36,363 nt of DNA, from positions 1-36,363 of IMG/VR virus record IMGVR_UViG_3300006735_000089, one strand, 5' to 3'. The position numbers and the translations under genes were made by a program. The DNA comes from a virus. The notes under the pieces are model-generated. The model saw only the letters and a list, made by a program, of their open reading frames with translations, did no database searches and was not told the DNA's origin. Numbering within the stretch: the first letter of the stretch is position 1; every line of letters starts with the position of its first letter. This document shows positions 1-8,412 of this stretch, piece by piece.

Positions 1-1
1 T

Positions 2-481
2 ACTTATAAGGAAGCTACTTACAACGAGGCTAGTTTTAGTCATAGTGATTATATAAACCAGGGATGGATTCATTTAGCTATGACGTGGACAAGCAGTGGA
101 GAGGGAGATGGAGAGGTGAAAATATATTATAATGGAACACTTAAGGAAACAGTTGCGCAGACAAGTAATTGGGGAAGCGATGTTGTGGACGTAGCTAGAA
201 TAGGATCTAATGATGATGCTAGTGGTGGTTTTGTTGATGGTTTTTTAGATCAAGTAGCTATTTACAATACAGTTAAAACCGATAATGATATAGGAGCGAT
301 GTACAATAGAGGTGTAATACCAGATTTAACAACTACATATTTATATAATAACGAGCATGTTTATACTCCAGCCGGGTTAATAGGTTACTATCAGTTTGAA
401 GGTAATGCTTTAGATAGCAGTGGTAATGGATACCATGCAACCTTACAAGGAACAGCAGGATTTAACACAACACAACCTTAA
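2..481 (+). CDS. LamG-domain phage adhesion/tail-fibre-type protein, 5'-truncated by the window edge
   Basis: The reading frame is open from base 2, so the start lies outside the window and 159 residues are visible. The sequence GWIHLAMTWTS, then KIYYNG, RIGSN and FVDGFLDQVAIYN follows the classic LamG/concanavalin-A-like jelly-roll pattern (strand 'W.hla.t', 'ly.nG', 'G.iDev.iyn'). After it comes a block beginning AGLIGYYQFEGNALDSSGNG, the typical opening of another LamG-like unit, but the protein stops about 25 residues later; such short tails are common in marine phage adhesins. LamG folds usually bind glycans, so a virion surface or receptor-binding role is inferred from the family and from the phage setting. 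The stop TAA is one base from the ATG of the next gene (TAATATG). The product is confident as LamG-like; the exact virion location is not. Confidence 0.8.
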   Translation, partial: TYKEATYNEASFSHSDYINQGWIHLAMTWTSSGEGDGEVKIYYNGTLKETVAQTSNWGSDVVDVARIGSNDDASGGFVDGFLDQVAIYNTVKTDNDIGAMYNRGVIPDLTTTYLYNNEHVYTPAGLIGYYQFEGNALDSSGNGYHATLQGTAGFNTTQP

Positions 482-482
482 T

Positions 483-1196
483 ATGTTAGGATTAGGAAAT
501 ACAATTACAGGAGGAGCAGCATTAGAAGATACGTTTTCACCATCTCAAGTTAGCGATCTAAGTCTTTGGCTTGATAATGGAGTGGGAGTCACGAGCGCTC
601 AATGGGACGATTCTTCTGGCAACGACAATCACATCACGCAGAGCACAGGTGGAGATCAAGCAACTGTAGCAGATGGTGGGTTGCAATTTGAGGGAGATAA
701 CAATGATCATTACGATATAACCACAGGTATAGATATAGGTGGTAGTAACCCATGGACAGTATTTATAGTGTTAAATATGCAGAGTTATGATACGCAAAAC
801 TGTATATTAGGTTTTTCTTCATCTTCTAATGATAGATTTTTAGAAATGCAAAGCGCTGATCAAATTAGATATAGACAAACAGGTACAACGGCTGTGTTAA
901 AATTTGCAAGTAGCGGTAACTTTCCTTTAAGTACAAAGTACCTAATTACTATAACAAAAGATAGTAGTAGAAACCTAGTAGTAAGAAAAAACGGAAGTGT
1001 ATTAACTCAGGCTAGTTCTTCTGGAAACCCTGTTGCTAGTGGAGTTTTTGTAGCAAATCAGTTTGGTGGAAGATCTAGTGGTCCTGATAGAGATTTTGAT
1101 GGGACAATATATGAGTTTTTATTGTATGAAAAACTATGTAGCTCAACTGAACTCACTAATATAGAAAACCACTTAATAAGTGAACACGGGTTATAA
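483..1196 (+). CDS. Concanavalin-A-like lectin/glucanase-fold protein (putative virion adhesin)
   Basis: The ORF is open in frame from further upstream, but the ATG at 483 directly after the previous stop (TAATATG) is preferred because the same junction recurs in this window. The product is 237 aa. Visible hallmarks are DLSLWLDNGVGV, then WDDSSGNDNHIT, then PWTVFIVLNM, and near the C-terminus FDGTIYEFLLYEKLCSSTELTNIE followed by HLISEHGL. This is the usual 'lWLdA.....W.DkSGNgn...E.iiYnr.Ls..Er..ie.YL..KyGL' pattern of phage and marine ConA-like domains. No catalytic residues can be assigned, so glycan binding rather than hydrolysis is the reasonable inference. It forms a pair with the upstream LamG gene, and together they are probably fibre or head-decoration proteins. 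Confidence 0.78.
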   Translation: MLGLGNTITGGAALEDTFSPSQVSDLSLWLDNGVGVTSAQWDDSSGNDNHITQSTGGDQATVADGGLQFEGDNNDHYDITTGIDIGGSNPWTVFIVLNMQSYDTQNCILGFSSSSNDRFLEMQSADQIRYRQTGTTAVLKFASSGNFPLSTKYLITITKDSSRNLVVRKNGSVLTQASSSGNPVASGVFVANQFGGRSSGPDRDFDGTIYEFLLYEKLCSSTELTNIENHLISEHGL

Positions 1197-1219
1197 ATAA
1201 TTAATTAAAATTAAATAAA

Positions 1220-1498
1220 ATGGCAAAAAACACAAGTAAAAAAATTAAAGAATTAAGAGGTGAAAAACCTTCAAAAGTTACAAACGAAGAATTAAATAAA
1301 ATACAAAGTATCATTAAAGATATTAACCAAGCTCAATTAGAAATAGGTTCTTTAGAGGTTAAAAAAAATCAATTAATACGTTACGTTGATAATTTTCATA
1401 ATCAAATGGCTTTGTTAAGAGATGATATAGAAAAAACTTACGGAACGAGTGATGTTAATATTAAAGATGGTACTATAAATTACAATAGAAATGAGTAA
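1220..1498 (+). CDS. Small coiled-coil phage protein, unknown function
   Basis: A 92-aa charged protein whose residues about 20-70 form a long predicted coiled coil (NEELNKIQSIIKDINQAQLE continuing through LEVKKNQLIRYVDNFHN). It ends with YGTSDVNIKDGTINY. A short coiled coil followed by a 'YG..NiniqDGtI' ending is a pattern I associate with small proteins in marine phages, with no known function. The start ATG at 1220 lies in a pure A/T leader. Its last 8 bases overlap the start of the next gene, so the two are likely translationally coupled. No domain of known function is recognised. Confidence 0.7.
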   Translation: MAKNTSKKIKELRGEKPSKVTNEELNKIQSIIKDINQAQLEIGSLEVKKNQLIRYVDNFHNQMALLRDDIEKTYGTSDVNIKDGTINYNRNE

Positions 1499-1712
1499 GT
1501 TAATTAGAAAAATTACTGTAGGTAAAGATTATAAAAATGATGCTATGCATTATTCTGTAGGTCAAGAGGTTTACGGTGGTCATACTATATCAGACATTAT
1601 AGAGGAAGACGATAAATACTCTATATATATTAGAAAAAACAATGATGTATTACCATGGAAAGATTTTAATAAGAACATGGCAATATCTATAGAGTATAAT
1701 TTAGAATACTAA
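1491..1712 (+). CDS. Small conserved phage protein, unknown function
   Basis: A 73-aa protein starting MSKLIRKITVGKDYKN and ending ISIEYNLEY, with a beta-rich middle (SVGQEVYGGHTISDII, KYSIYIRKNN, LPWKDF). The arrangement 'kitiG.d.k.am.y.vGq.v...i..I.......y.Iyi......pwk....m...ieYnl.y' looks like a small beta-barrel protein, but I cannot assign a function. It overlaps the preceding coiled-coil gene by 8 bases, and its TAA shares one base with the ATG of the next gene (TAATG), placing it in the same translation-coupled string that leads to the terminase. Confidence 0.65.
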   Translation: MSKLIRKITVGKDYKNDAMHYSVGQEVYGGHTISDIIEEDDKYSIYIRKNNDVLPWKDFNKNMAISIEYNLEY

Positions 1713-2293
1713 TGAGAGCGCCTTTTGACTTTGTTATAGAGCCAAAAGGTAATAGATACAATAACGCTAAAAAAGTTGGTGAAAAAAATCTTATACTTAA
1801 CACGGAGATATATAACCATCAGTTTGTAAATAGAGAAGCTATTGTTAAATCTATTCCTACAGCTTTTAAAACAGATATAAAACCTGGAGACACTATTGTA
1901 ACGCATCACAACGTATTTAGACGTTGGCACGATATAAAAGGTAAAGAAAAGAATAGTAGAAGTTTTTTTAACGAGAATACTTATCTTGTAAAAGAAGATC
2001 AAATATTTTTATACAAAAGAAACAAGGATTGGCAAGCGTTAAAAGGTTATTGTTTTGTACAACCGTTAAAATCTAAAGACAAATTTAACGTAGAGCAAGA
2101 AAGACCTTTAGTAGGTATTATTAAATACACAGATGGTTCTTACGAAAAGGAAGAACTAATAGGTTTTACACCAAACTCTGAATATGAGTTTGTGATTGAT
2201 GGGCAAAGACTATATAGAGTTATGACAAAATTTATTACAATTAAATATGAATACGAAGGAAACGAAGAAACTTATAATCCAAGCTGGGCATAA
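1712..2293 (+). CDS. GroES-like co-chaperonin-fold protein (putative)
   Basis: A 193-aa protein. The N-terminal half has a co-chaperonin-like layout: FDFVIEP at residues 5-11 (cf. the GroES opening 'l.drVlvk'), IVKSIPTAF at 44-52, KPGD at 57-60 (cf. 'vkvGD.V'), HHNVFRRW at 65-72 where GroES has its loop, and YLVKEDQIFLYKR at 91-103 (cf. 'ylil.e.DIlavi'). After that the sequence repeats a similar beta pattern (GYCFVQPL, then EFVIDGQRLYRV), suggesting a second half-barrel. Phages such as T4 (gp31) encode co-chaperonins for folding capsid protein, so a capsid-folding helper is a reasonable inference in this packaging/head operon. The similarity is by eye only, and a general beta-barrel protein is the alternative. 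The next gene starts within its last 47 bases. Confidence 0.45.
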   Translation: MRAPFDFVIEPKGNRYNNAKKVGEKNLILNTEIYNHQFVNREAIVKSIPTAFKTDIKPGDTIVTHHNVFRRWHDIKGKEKNSRSFFNENTYLVKEDQIFLYKRNKDWQALKGYCFVQPLKSKDKFNVEQERPLVGIIKYTDGSYEKEELIGFTPNSEYEFVIDGQRLYRVMTKFITIKYEYEGNEETYNPSWA

Positions 2294-2525
2294 AGCAGTT
2301 GAAGAATTGATTAATGTTGCTAAAGAAAAAATAATTACAAATACAGAAGATGATGTTAGTGCTGACAGGTTAAAAAACGCTGCGGCTACAAAAAAACTAG
2401 CAATATTCGATGCGTTTGAAATACTCAATAGAATCCAAGAAGAAGAAAACTTACTTGAAGGCAAGGCGCCTGAAGAGAAAAAACAAACTACTTTTAAAGG
2501 ATTCGCAGAAGGTAGATCGAAATAA
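2247..2525 (+). CDS. Small helical protein before TerL; positional candidate for small terminase subunit
   Basis: A 92-aa, mostly helical, charged protein. Its core is DDVSADRLKNAAATKKLAIF followed by DAFEILNRIQEEENLL, and it ends KGFAEGRSK. The start at 2247 overlaps the GroES-like gene by 47 bases in another frame. A later ATG is not obvious, and the helical content fits this start. The TAA overlaps the TerL ATG by one base (TAATG), so it is directly coupled to the large terminase. That position is where tailed phages often encode TerS. No helix-turn-helix DNA-binding segment is apparent, so the TerS assignment is by position only. Confidence 0.5.
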   Translation: MNTKETKKLIIQAGHKAVEELINVAKEKIITNTEDDVSADRLKNAAATKKLAIFDAFEILNRIQEEENLLEGKAPEEKKQTTFKGFAEGRSK

Positions 2526-4741
2526 TGCACGAGCAAAAGTTAGTTAAAACTATAGAGCCCATTAAAAGAACCACGATTACTAGAATGAATCGAGGTAAAA
2601 AATGGAAGTATGGGTATAATAAGGAACATGATTTAATCGTACTATCTCGTAATGGTGTGATAGGTGAGATTATAGAAATACAAAATTTAGTCATAGCTTT
2701 ACCTAAAGCGCCTAAAGAAATATATAAGCACCCTAAAAATAAATGGGTAAAGCAAGAGTATCCTAAAGAGCTTGAAAGGATTAAAAATATCTTTGATTGG
2801 AGGGGTTATCCAGATGAACAAAAAGAACAGTGGTACGACTATATTGATAGTGAGTTTAAATATAGAGAAGAAGGTTTTTGGTTTGTAAATAAAAACAAAC
2901 CAACTTGGATAACAGGTACACACTACATGTATCTACAGTGGAGTAAAATTGACGTTGGTGCCCCTGATTTTAGAGAAGCAAATAGATTGTTTTTTATATT
3001 TTGGGAGGCTTGTAAGGCAGATAAAAGATGTTATGGAATGTGTTATCTTAAAAATAGACGTTCTGGATTTTCTTTTATGTCAAGTGCAGAAACAGTTAAT
3101 TTAGCCACAATATCAAGTGATAGTAGATATGGTATATTATCAAAAACAGGTGCTGATGCTAAAAAAATGTTTACAGATAAAGTTGTTCCTATATCAATTA
3201 ATTATCCGTTCTTTTTTAAACCTATACAAGATGGAATGGATCGTCCAAAATCCGAGTTGGCTTATCGTGTTCCCGCTAGTAAGTTTACGAGAAAGAAAAT
3301 TACGGCGAATGAGCGACTCGAAGATATTAAAGGATTAGACACAACTATTGATTGGAAAAATACAGGAGACAATAGCTATGACGGTGAAAAACTTAATTTA
3401 TTAGTTCACGATGAAAGCGGCAAGTGGGAAAGACCAGATAATATATTAAACAACTGGAGAGTTACAAAAACCTGTTTAAGACTAGGTAGTAGAATAGTTG
3501 GTAAATGCATGATGGGATCAACATCTAATGCTTTAGATAAAGGAGGGGATAACTTTAAAAAGCTTTATAATGATTCAGATGTCACTAAAAGAAATAGAAA
3601 TGGACAGACAAAGTCTGGTTTATATTCTCTCTTTATCCCAATGGAGTGGAACTACGAGGGATTTATTGATGAATACGGACATCCAGTTTTTGATAATCCA
3701 AGTGATGATGTGCTCGACCCAGATGGAGAATTAATAGATATAGGAATTATAGAGCATTGGGAGAACGAAGTAGAGGGTTTAAAGCAAGATCACGATGCGT
3801 TAAATGAGTTTTATAGACAATTTCCAAGAACTACAGAACACGCGTTTAGAGATGAGGCTAAAAATAGTATATTTAACTTAGTTAAAATATACGAACAAAT
3901 AGATTACAACGAAGGTGTAGGGGCTCAAGGTAATATAAGTACTGGTAATTTTCAATGGGTTAACGGTATAAAAGATACACAAGTTATGTTTTATCCAGAC
4001 CCAAAAGGTAGATTTAAAATAAGTTGGGTTCCACAAAGTAACATGCAGAATAGAATATTTGTTAAAAACGGAATAAAATATCCGGCTAATGAGCACATGG
4101 GCGCTTTTGGTTGTGATAGTTATGATATATCAGGAACGGTAGATGGAAGAGGATCCAATGGAGCTTTACACGGTTTAACTAAATTTAGTATGGAAGATGC
4201 TCCACCTAATCACTTCTTTTTAGAATATATAGCTAGACCACAAACCGCTGAGATATTTTTTGAAGACGTGCTAATGTCTTTAGTATTTTACGGAATGCCA
4301 ATATTAGCGGAGAATAACAAACCTAGATTGTTATATTACTTAAGAAGAAGAGGCTATAGAGGTTATTCTATGAATAGACCTGATAAAGTGTGGAACAAAC
4401 TATCAGTAACAGAAAAAGAAATAGGTGGCATACCAAACTCAAGTGAAGATATAAAACAGGCTCATGCCGCGGCAATAGAAATGTATATACAGCAACACGT
4501 AGGAAATATGGGTGATGGTAACTATGGTAATATATATTTTAACAGAACGTTAAACGATTGGGGTAGATTTGATATAACGAAAAGAACTAAGTTTGACGCA
4601 ACAATAAGCTCTGGTCTTGCTATAATGGCGTGTAATAGACATTTATACGTGCCTAACGCAAAAGTAGAGAAACCAAAACTAAATATAAATATCGCTAAAT
4701 ATTCAAATAAAGGTGGTATGTCTAAATTAATTAAAAAATAA
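2525..4741 (+). CDS. terL: Terminase large subunit (TerL)
   Basis: A 738-aa packaging motor: an N-terminal ATPase followed by an RNase H-like nuclease. Near residues 173-183 the sequence CYLKNRRSGFSF is a Walker-A-position element of the deviant 'RRxGxS' type. LLVHDE at residues 292-297 is the Walker B with catalytic E297. CMMGSTSN further on matches the coupling motif III. The nuclease is marked by GAFGCDSYDISG with D531 and D534, then RPQTAEIFFEDVLMS, and PILAEN with acidic E596. Length is within the upper TerL range. The ATG overlaps the preceding stop (TAATG), and the portal gene follows through a TAATATG junction, the standard TerL-portal order. Function is confident from the motifs and neighbours. 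Confidence 0.93.
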   Translation: MHEQKLVKTIEPIKRTTITRMNRGKKWKYGYNKEHDLIVLSRNGVIGEIIEIQNLVIALPKAPKEIYKHPKNKWVKQEYPKELERIKNIFDWRGYPDEQKEQWYDYIDSEFKYREEGFWFVNKNKPTWITGTHYMYLQWSKIDVGAPDFREANRLFFIFWEACKADKRCYGMCYLKNRRSGFSFMSSAETVNLATISSDSRYGILSKTGADAKKMFTDKVVPISINYPFFFKPIQDGMDRPKSELAYRVPASKFTRKKITANERLEDIKGLDTTIDWKNTGDNSYDGEKLNLLVHDESGKWERPDNILNNWRVTKTCLRLGSRIVGKCMMGSTSNALDKGGDNFKKLYNDSDVTKRNRNGQTKSGLYSLFIPMEWNYEGFIDEYGHPVFDNPSDDVLDPDGELIDIGIIEHWENEVEGLKQDHDALNEFYRQFPRTTEHAFRDEAKNSIFNLVKIYEQIDYNEGVGAQGNISTGNFQWVNGIKDTQVMFYPDPKGRFKISWVPQSNMQNRIFVKNGIKYPANEHMGAFGCDSYDISGTVDGRGSNGALHGLTKFSMEDAPPNHFFLEYIARPQTAEIFFEDVLMSLVFYGMPILAENNKPRLLYYLRRRGYRGYSMNRPDKVWNKLSVTEKEIGGIPNSSEDIKQAHAAAIEMYIQQHVGNMGDGNYGNIYFNRTLNDWGRFDITKRTKFDATISSGLAIMACNRHLYVPNAKVEKPKLNINIAKYSNKGGMSKLIKK

Positions 4742-4742
4742 T

Positions 4743-7166
4743 ATGAGAGGTAATCATAATTTTCCAAGTCAAATAGTTAGCGATAAAGAAAAAGCATCTT
4801 ACGAATATGGTTTAGATGTTGCTAAGGCTATACAGGCAGAATGGTTTGACTTAGAGAGAAATGGAAATAATAGATATTCTAATCATTCTAATAATTTTCA
4901 CAGACTAAGATTATACGCTAGAGGTGAACAGTCAATACAGAAATATAAAGATGAATTATCTATAAATGGAGATTTAAGTTATTTAAATTTAGATTGGAAA
5001 CCTGTTCCAATTATACCTAAGTTTGTAGATATAGTTGTTAATGGAATATCAGAAAGACAATATTCTTTAAAAGCTTACTCACAAGATCCTTTTGGTGTTG
5101 AAAAAAGAACTAAATACATGGAGTCTATATTAAATGATATGGCTGCTAAAGAATTTGATCAAATGGCTAAAAATCTATTAAACATGGATTTTACTCAAAA
5201 CGAAGAAGCTGAAATTCCAGACACGCAGGAAGAGTTAGATCTTCATATGAGTATAAGTTACAAGCAAGCTGTTGAAATAGCTCAAGAGCAAGCTTTAGAA
5301 GTTTTATTAGACGGAAATAAGTATGATTTAAATAGAAGAAGAATAATATACGATTTGGCGGTTTGTGGTATTGGCGCGGCTAAAACATCTTTTAATACTG
5401 CAGAAGGCGTAACTGTAGACTATGTTGATCCGGCTAATTTAGTTTATTCTTACACAGATTCCCCTTATTTTGAAGATATATATTACGTTGGAGAAGTAAA
5501 ATCAATACCTATAAACGAATTAATAAAACAGTTTCCAGATATAACAAACGATGAGATAGAAGAAATATCTCAAAGTAATTATAAGTATAATTATAGGTAC
5601 GGTAACCGTAAAACGAATGTAGATGAAGATAAAAACAAAGTAGACATATTATACTTCAACTACAAAACATTTAAAAATGAGGTTTATAAGGTAAAACAAG
5701 TTGGGAGCGGTGGTGAGAAAATTATTGAAAAAGATGATAATTTTAATCCACCAGAAAACGAAGAAAGGTTTAGTAGACTAAGTAGAAAGATAGAGTGTTT
5801 ATATGAAGGTGCTTTAATATTGGGAACTAACAAGCTACTTAAGTGGAACATGTCAAAAAATATGATGCGTCCTAAAAGTGATTTTACTAAAGTTAAAATG
5901 AATTATTCTATAGTTGCACCTAGAATGTATGACGGTCGAATAGAGAGTTTAGTAAGTAGAATAACTGGCTTTGCTGATATGATACAGTTAACACATTTAA
6001 AGTTACAACAAGTTATGTCACGTATGATACCTGATGGTATTTATTTAGATGCTGATGGTTTAGCAGAGATAGATTTAGGTAATGGAACTAATTACAACCC
6101 ACAAGAGGCCTTAAATATGTTCTTCCAAACTGGTAGTATTATTGGTAGATCTTACACGGCTGATGGGGATCAGAATGCCGGTAAAATACCTATTCAAGAA
6201 ATACAATCAGGAGGTGGAGCTAAAATGCAAAGTTTAATTCAAACTTATAATTATTACTTACAGATGATTAGAGATACAACCGGATTAAACGAAGCTACAG
6301 ACGCTAGTACTCCAGATCCTAAATCTTTAGTTGGTATTCAAAAGCTAGCAGCAGCTAATAGTAACACCGCTACAAGACACATATTACAAGGTGGGGCGTT
6401 TATAACACAAAGTATAGCCGAGCAGTTATCTTTAAGAATATCAGATATTGTAGAATATTCACCTACTAAAAGCGCTTTTATACAAGCTATAGGCGCTCAT
6501 AATGTGGCTACACTAGAAGAGATGTCCGATTTACATTTGTATGATTTTGGTATATTTTTAGAATTAGCACCAGACGAAGAAGAAAAGCAATTATTAGAAA
6601 ACAATATACAAACAGCGCTTTCTCAACAAACTATAGATTTAGAAGATGTAATTGATTTAAGAGAAATAAAAAATATAAAACTTGCAAATCAACTTTTAAA
6701 GATTAGAAGAAAGAAGAAAATGGAGAAAGACCAGAAGATGCAGCAAGAGAATATGAAAGCGCAAGCAGAGGCTAACGCTCAACAATCTCAAGCAGCAGCT
6801 CAAGCTGAGATGCAGAAAAATCAAGCAGCTCTACAAAACGAAATTCAATTAGAGATGCAAAAAGGAGAAATAGCAAAAGGTAAACTTCATACAGAAGCAG
6901 AAGTTAAAAAAGCTTTAATGGACCATGAATTCATGTTAAATATGAAAATGAAGGAAATGGAACTACAAATGATACAACAAAGAGAAAATCAAAAAGAAGA
7001 TCGTAAAGACATGAGAGAAGCTGGACAGATGCAACATAAGTCTCAAATGGAAGATCAAAAGTTAGAAAGTGACTTAACTAAACAAATAGCTAAAAAAGGT
7101 TTTGAATCTTCTGGTAACGACGTTATTGGTGGAGGCATGAGGTTAGGCGCTTTTGAACCTAAGTAA
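4743..7166 (+). CDS. Portal protein
   Basis: An 807-aa protein directly after TerL (TAATATG). KPVPIIPKFVDIVVNGISER at about residues 85-105 is a characteristic portal N-terminal block of crAss-like and related marine phages ('p...P.ii..iv..i.g'). The middle contains RRRIIYDLAVCGIGAAKT and DYVDPANLVYSY, typical of the portal clip/wing region. The stretch IRDTTGLNEATDASTPDPKS, followed by VGIQKLAAANSNTA, matches the conserved portal stem/crown segment. The last about 140 residues are Gln/Met/Lys/Ala-rich and strongly helical, fitting a C-terminal barrel or crown extension into the capsid. Twelve copies would form the DNA channel. Position between TerL and the scaffold/capsid genes supports the call. 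Confidence 0.92.
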   Translation: MRGNHNFPSQIVSDKEKASYEYGLDVAKAIQAEWFDLERNGNNRYSNHSNNFHRLRLYARGEQSIQKYKDELSINGDLSYLNLDWKPVPIIPKFVDIVVNGISERQYSLKAYSQDPFGVEKRTKYMESILNDMAAKEFDQMAKNLLNMDFTQNEEAEIPDTQEELDLHMSISYKQAVEIAQEQALEVLLDGNKYDLNRRRIIYDLAVCGIGAAKTSFNTAEGVTVDYVDPANLVYSYTDSPYFEDIYYVGEVKSIPINELIKQFPDITNDEIEEISQSNYKYNYRYGNRKTNVDEDKNKVDILYFNYKTFKNEVYKVKQVGSGGEKIIEKDDNFNPPENEERFSRLSRKIECLYEGALILGTNKLLKWNMSKNMMRPKSDFTKVKMNYSIVAPRMYDGRIESLVSRITGFADMIQLTHLKLQQVMSRMIPDGIYLDADGLAEIDLGNGTNYNPQEALNMFFQTGSIIGRSYTADGDQNAGKIPIQEIQSGGGAKMQSLIQTYNYYLQMIRDTTGLNEATDASTPDPKSLVGIQKLAAANSNTATRHILQGGAFITQSIAEQLSLRISDIVEYSPTKSAFIQAIGAHNVATLEEMSDLHLYDFGIFLELAPDEEEKQLLENNIQTALSQQTIDLEDVIDLREIKNIKLANQLLKIRRKKKMEKDQKMQQENMKAQAEANAQQSQAAAQAEMQKNQAALQNEIQLEMQKGEIAKGKLHTEAEVKKALMDHEFMLNMKMKEMELQMIQQRENQKEDRKDMREAGQMQHKSQMEDQKLESDLTKQIAKKGFESSGNDVIGGGMRLGAFEPK

Positions 7167-7196
7167 AAACAACTAATTATTTAATATTATTTTATT

Positions 7197-8387
7197 ATGG
7201 CAAAAAAAACAAAAGAAACGGTGGCTACACCAGCCCCTGAAAAACCAAAAGTAGACGAAAAAGTCGAAAAGTTAAAGGTTAAAAAACCTAAAATGAAAAA
7301 GTTTGAAAAACCTTCTGATGGTGTCACGAAGGTAGACCTTAAAGAACTTGCTAAAAAAGCAGAAGATATTGTTAAGGTTGATACAACTAAAACAGTTGAA
7401 GAAATTAAAGTTCCTGAAGAACCACAAGAGGAGCAAAAGGAAGTTAAAACAAAAGAGGTTGAAAACCAAGATACACCCGTTTTAGAAGAAGTAACAGAAC
7501 AAACTAAAGTAGAAAAACCTACACCAGCTAAACAAGAAGTTGATACTGCTCCAAAATACCCAGAGGGAATTAACAAGCTTTTAAACTTCATGAACGACAC
7601 GGGTGGAGATATAAATGATTACGTAAAGTTAAACACTGATTACAGTGAAATGGATAACTTAACTTTACTAAAAGAATATTATAAAAACACAAAACCTCAT
7701 TTACAACCAGATGAAATTGAGTTTATGATGGAAGATAGATTTTCTTTCGATGAAGAGGTTGATGAGGAAAAAGATATTAAAAGAAAAAAACTAGCGTTAA
7801 AAGAGCAAGTTGCCAGCGCTAAAACTCAATTGGAAGAGATGAAATCCAAATATTACGAAGAAATTAAAGCTGGAAGTAAATTAACTAGTGAACAACAGAA
7901 GGCGATTGATTTTTTCAATAGATATAACGAAGAGTCTAAAGTTACTGAAAAGACACAAGAACAAGCAAAGGATAGGTTTTTAAACAAAACTAACGAGGTG
8001 TTTAATGATGGATTCAAAGGTTTTGAATATAAAGTCGGAGAAAAAACCTATAGGTTTAATGTTAAAGATCCTAACCAAACAAAAGAATCTCAAAGTGATA
8101 TTAATAACTTTGTCAAAAAGTTTTTGAACAAAGAAAGTCAAATGGAGGATGCTGCTGGTTATCACAAAAGTCTTTTTACCGCTATGAACGCTGATGTTAT
8201 AGCGAATCATTTTTATGAACAAGGTAAAGCTGACGCTTTAAAAGATAGCGTTGCTAAATCTAAAAACATAAGTATGGAACCTAGACAATCTCACGAAGAA
8301 GCTATAAATACTTCTGGAGTAAAGTTTAGAGTAGTAGGTGAAGACAGTAGAACAAACTCAACGTTTAAATTTAAAAAACGAAAATAA
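7197..8387 (+). CDS. Putative capsid scaffolding/assembly protein
   Basis: A 396-aa highly charged protein between portal and major capsid genes. The first about 120 residues are Lys/Glu/Pro/Val-rich and low complexity (many KP, KV and EE steps) and likely disordered. Residues about 125-260 are helical with a coiled-coil stretch (KRKKLALKEQVASAKTQLEE). The C-terminus is basic (NSTFKFKKRK), as in scaffolds that contact capsid protein through a basic tail. Position, charge and helicity are those of scaffold proteins in podoviruses. No protease signature is visible, so whether it is cleaved, ejected or retained is unknown. The start ATG at 7197 sits in an ATTATG A/T leader. Confidence 0.65.
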   Translation: MAKKTKETVATPAPEKPKVDEKVEKLKVKKPKMKKFEKPSDGVTKVDLKELAKKAEDIVKVDTTKTVEEIKVPEEPQEEQKEVKTKEVENQDTPVLEEVTEQTKVEKPTPAKQEVDTAPKYPEGINKLLNFMNDTGGDINDYVKLNTDYSEMDNLTLLKEYYKNTKPHLQPDEIEFMMEDRFSFDEEVDEEKDIKRKKLALKEQVASAKTQLEEMKSKYYEEIKAGSKLTSEQQKAIDFFNRYNEESKVTEKTQEQAKDRFLNKTNEVFNDGFKGFEYKVGEKTYRFNVKDPNQTKESQSDINNFVKKFLNKESQMEDAAGYHKSLFTAMNADVIANHFYEQGKADALKDSVAKSKNISMEPRQSHEEAINTSGVKFRVVGEDSRTNSTFKFKKRK

Positions 8388-8412
8388 ATAACAAATTTAA
8401 AAATTAAAAATT

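Noticed and set aside
420-482. Upstream in-frame ATG at 420 as the start of the second ConA-like gene
   Set aside because: It lies within the upstream LamG gene; the ATG at 483 sits one base after its stop and the conserved domain begins after it.
1709-2002. Open frames on the minus strand opposite the genes, such as a 97-codon frame here and longer ones at 25979-26527 and 34155-34613
   Set aside because: They lie entirely inside well-supported + strand genes, have Phe/Ile/Ser-rich compositions typical of antisense readings of Lys/Glu-rich AT-rich genes, and show no recognisable domain.
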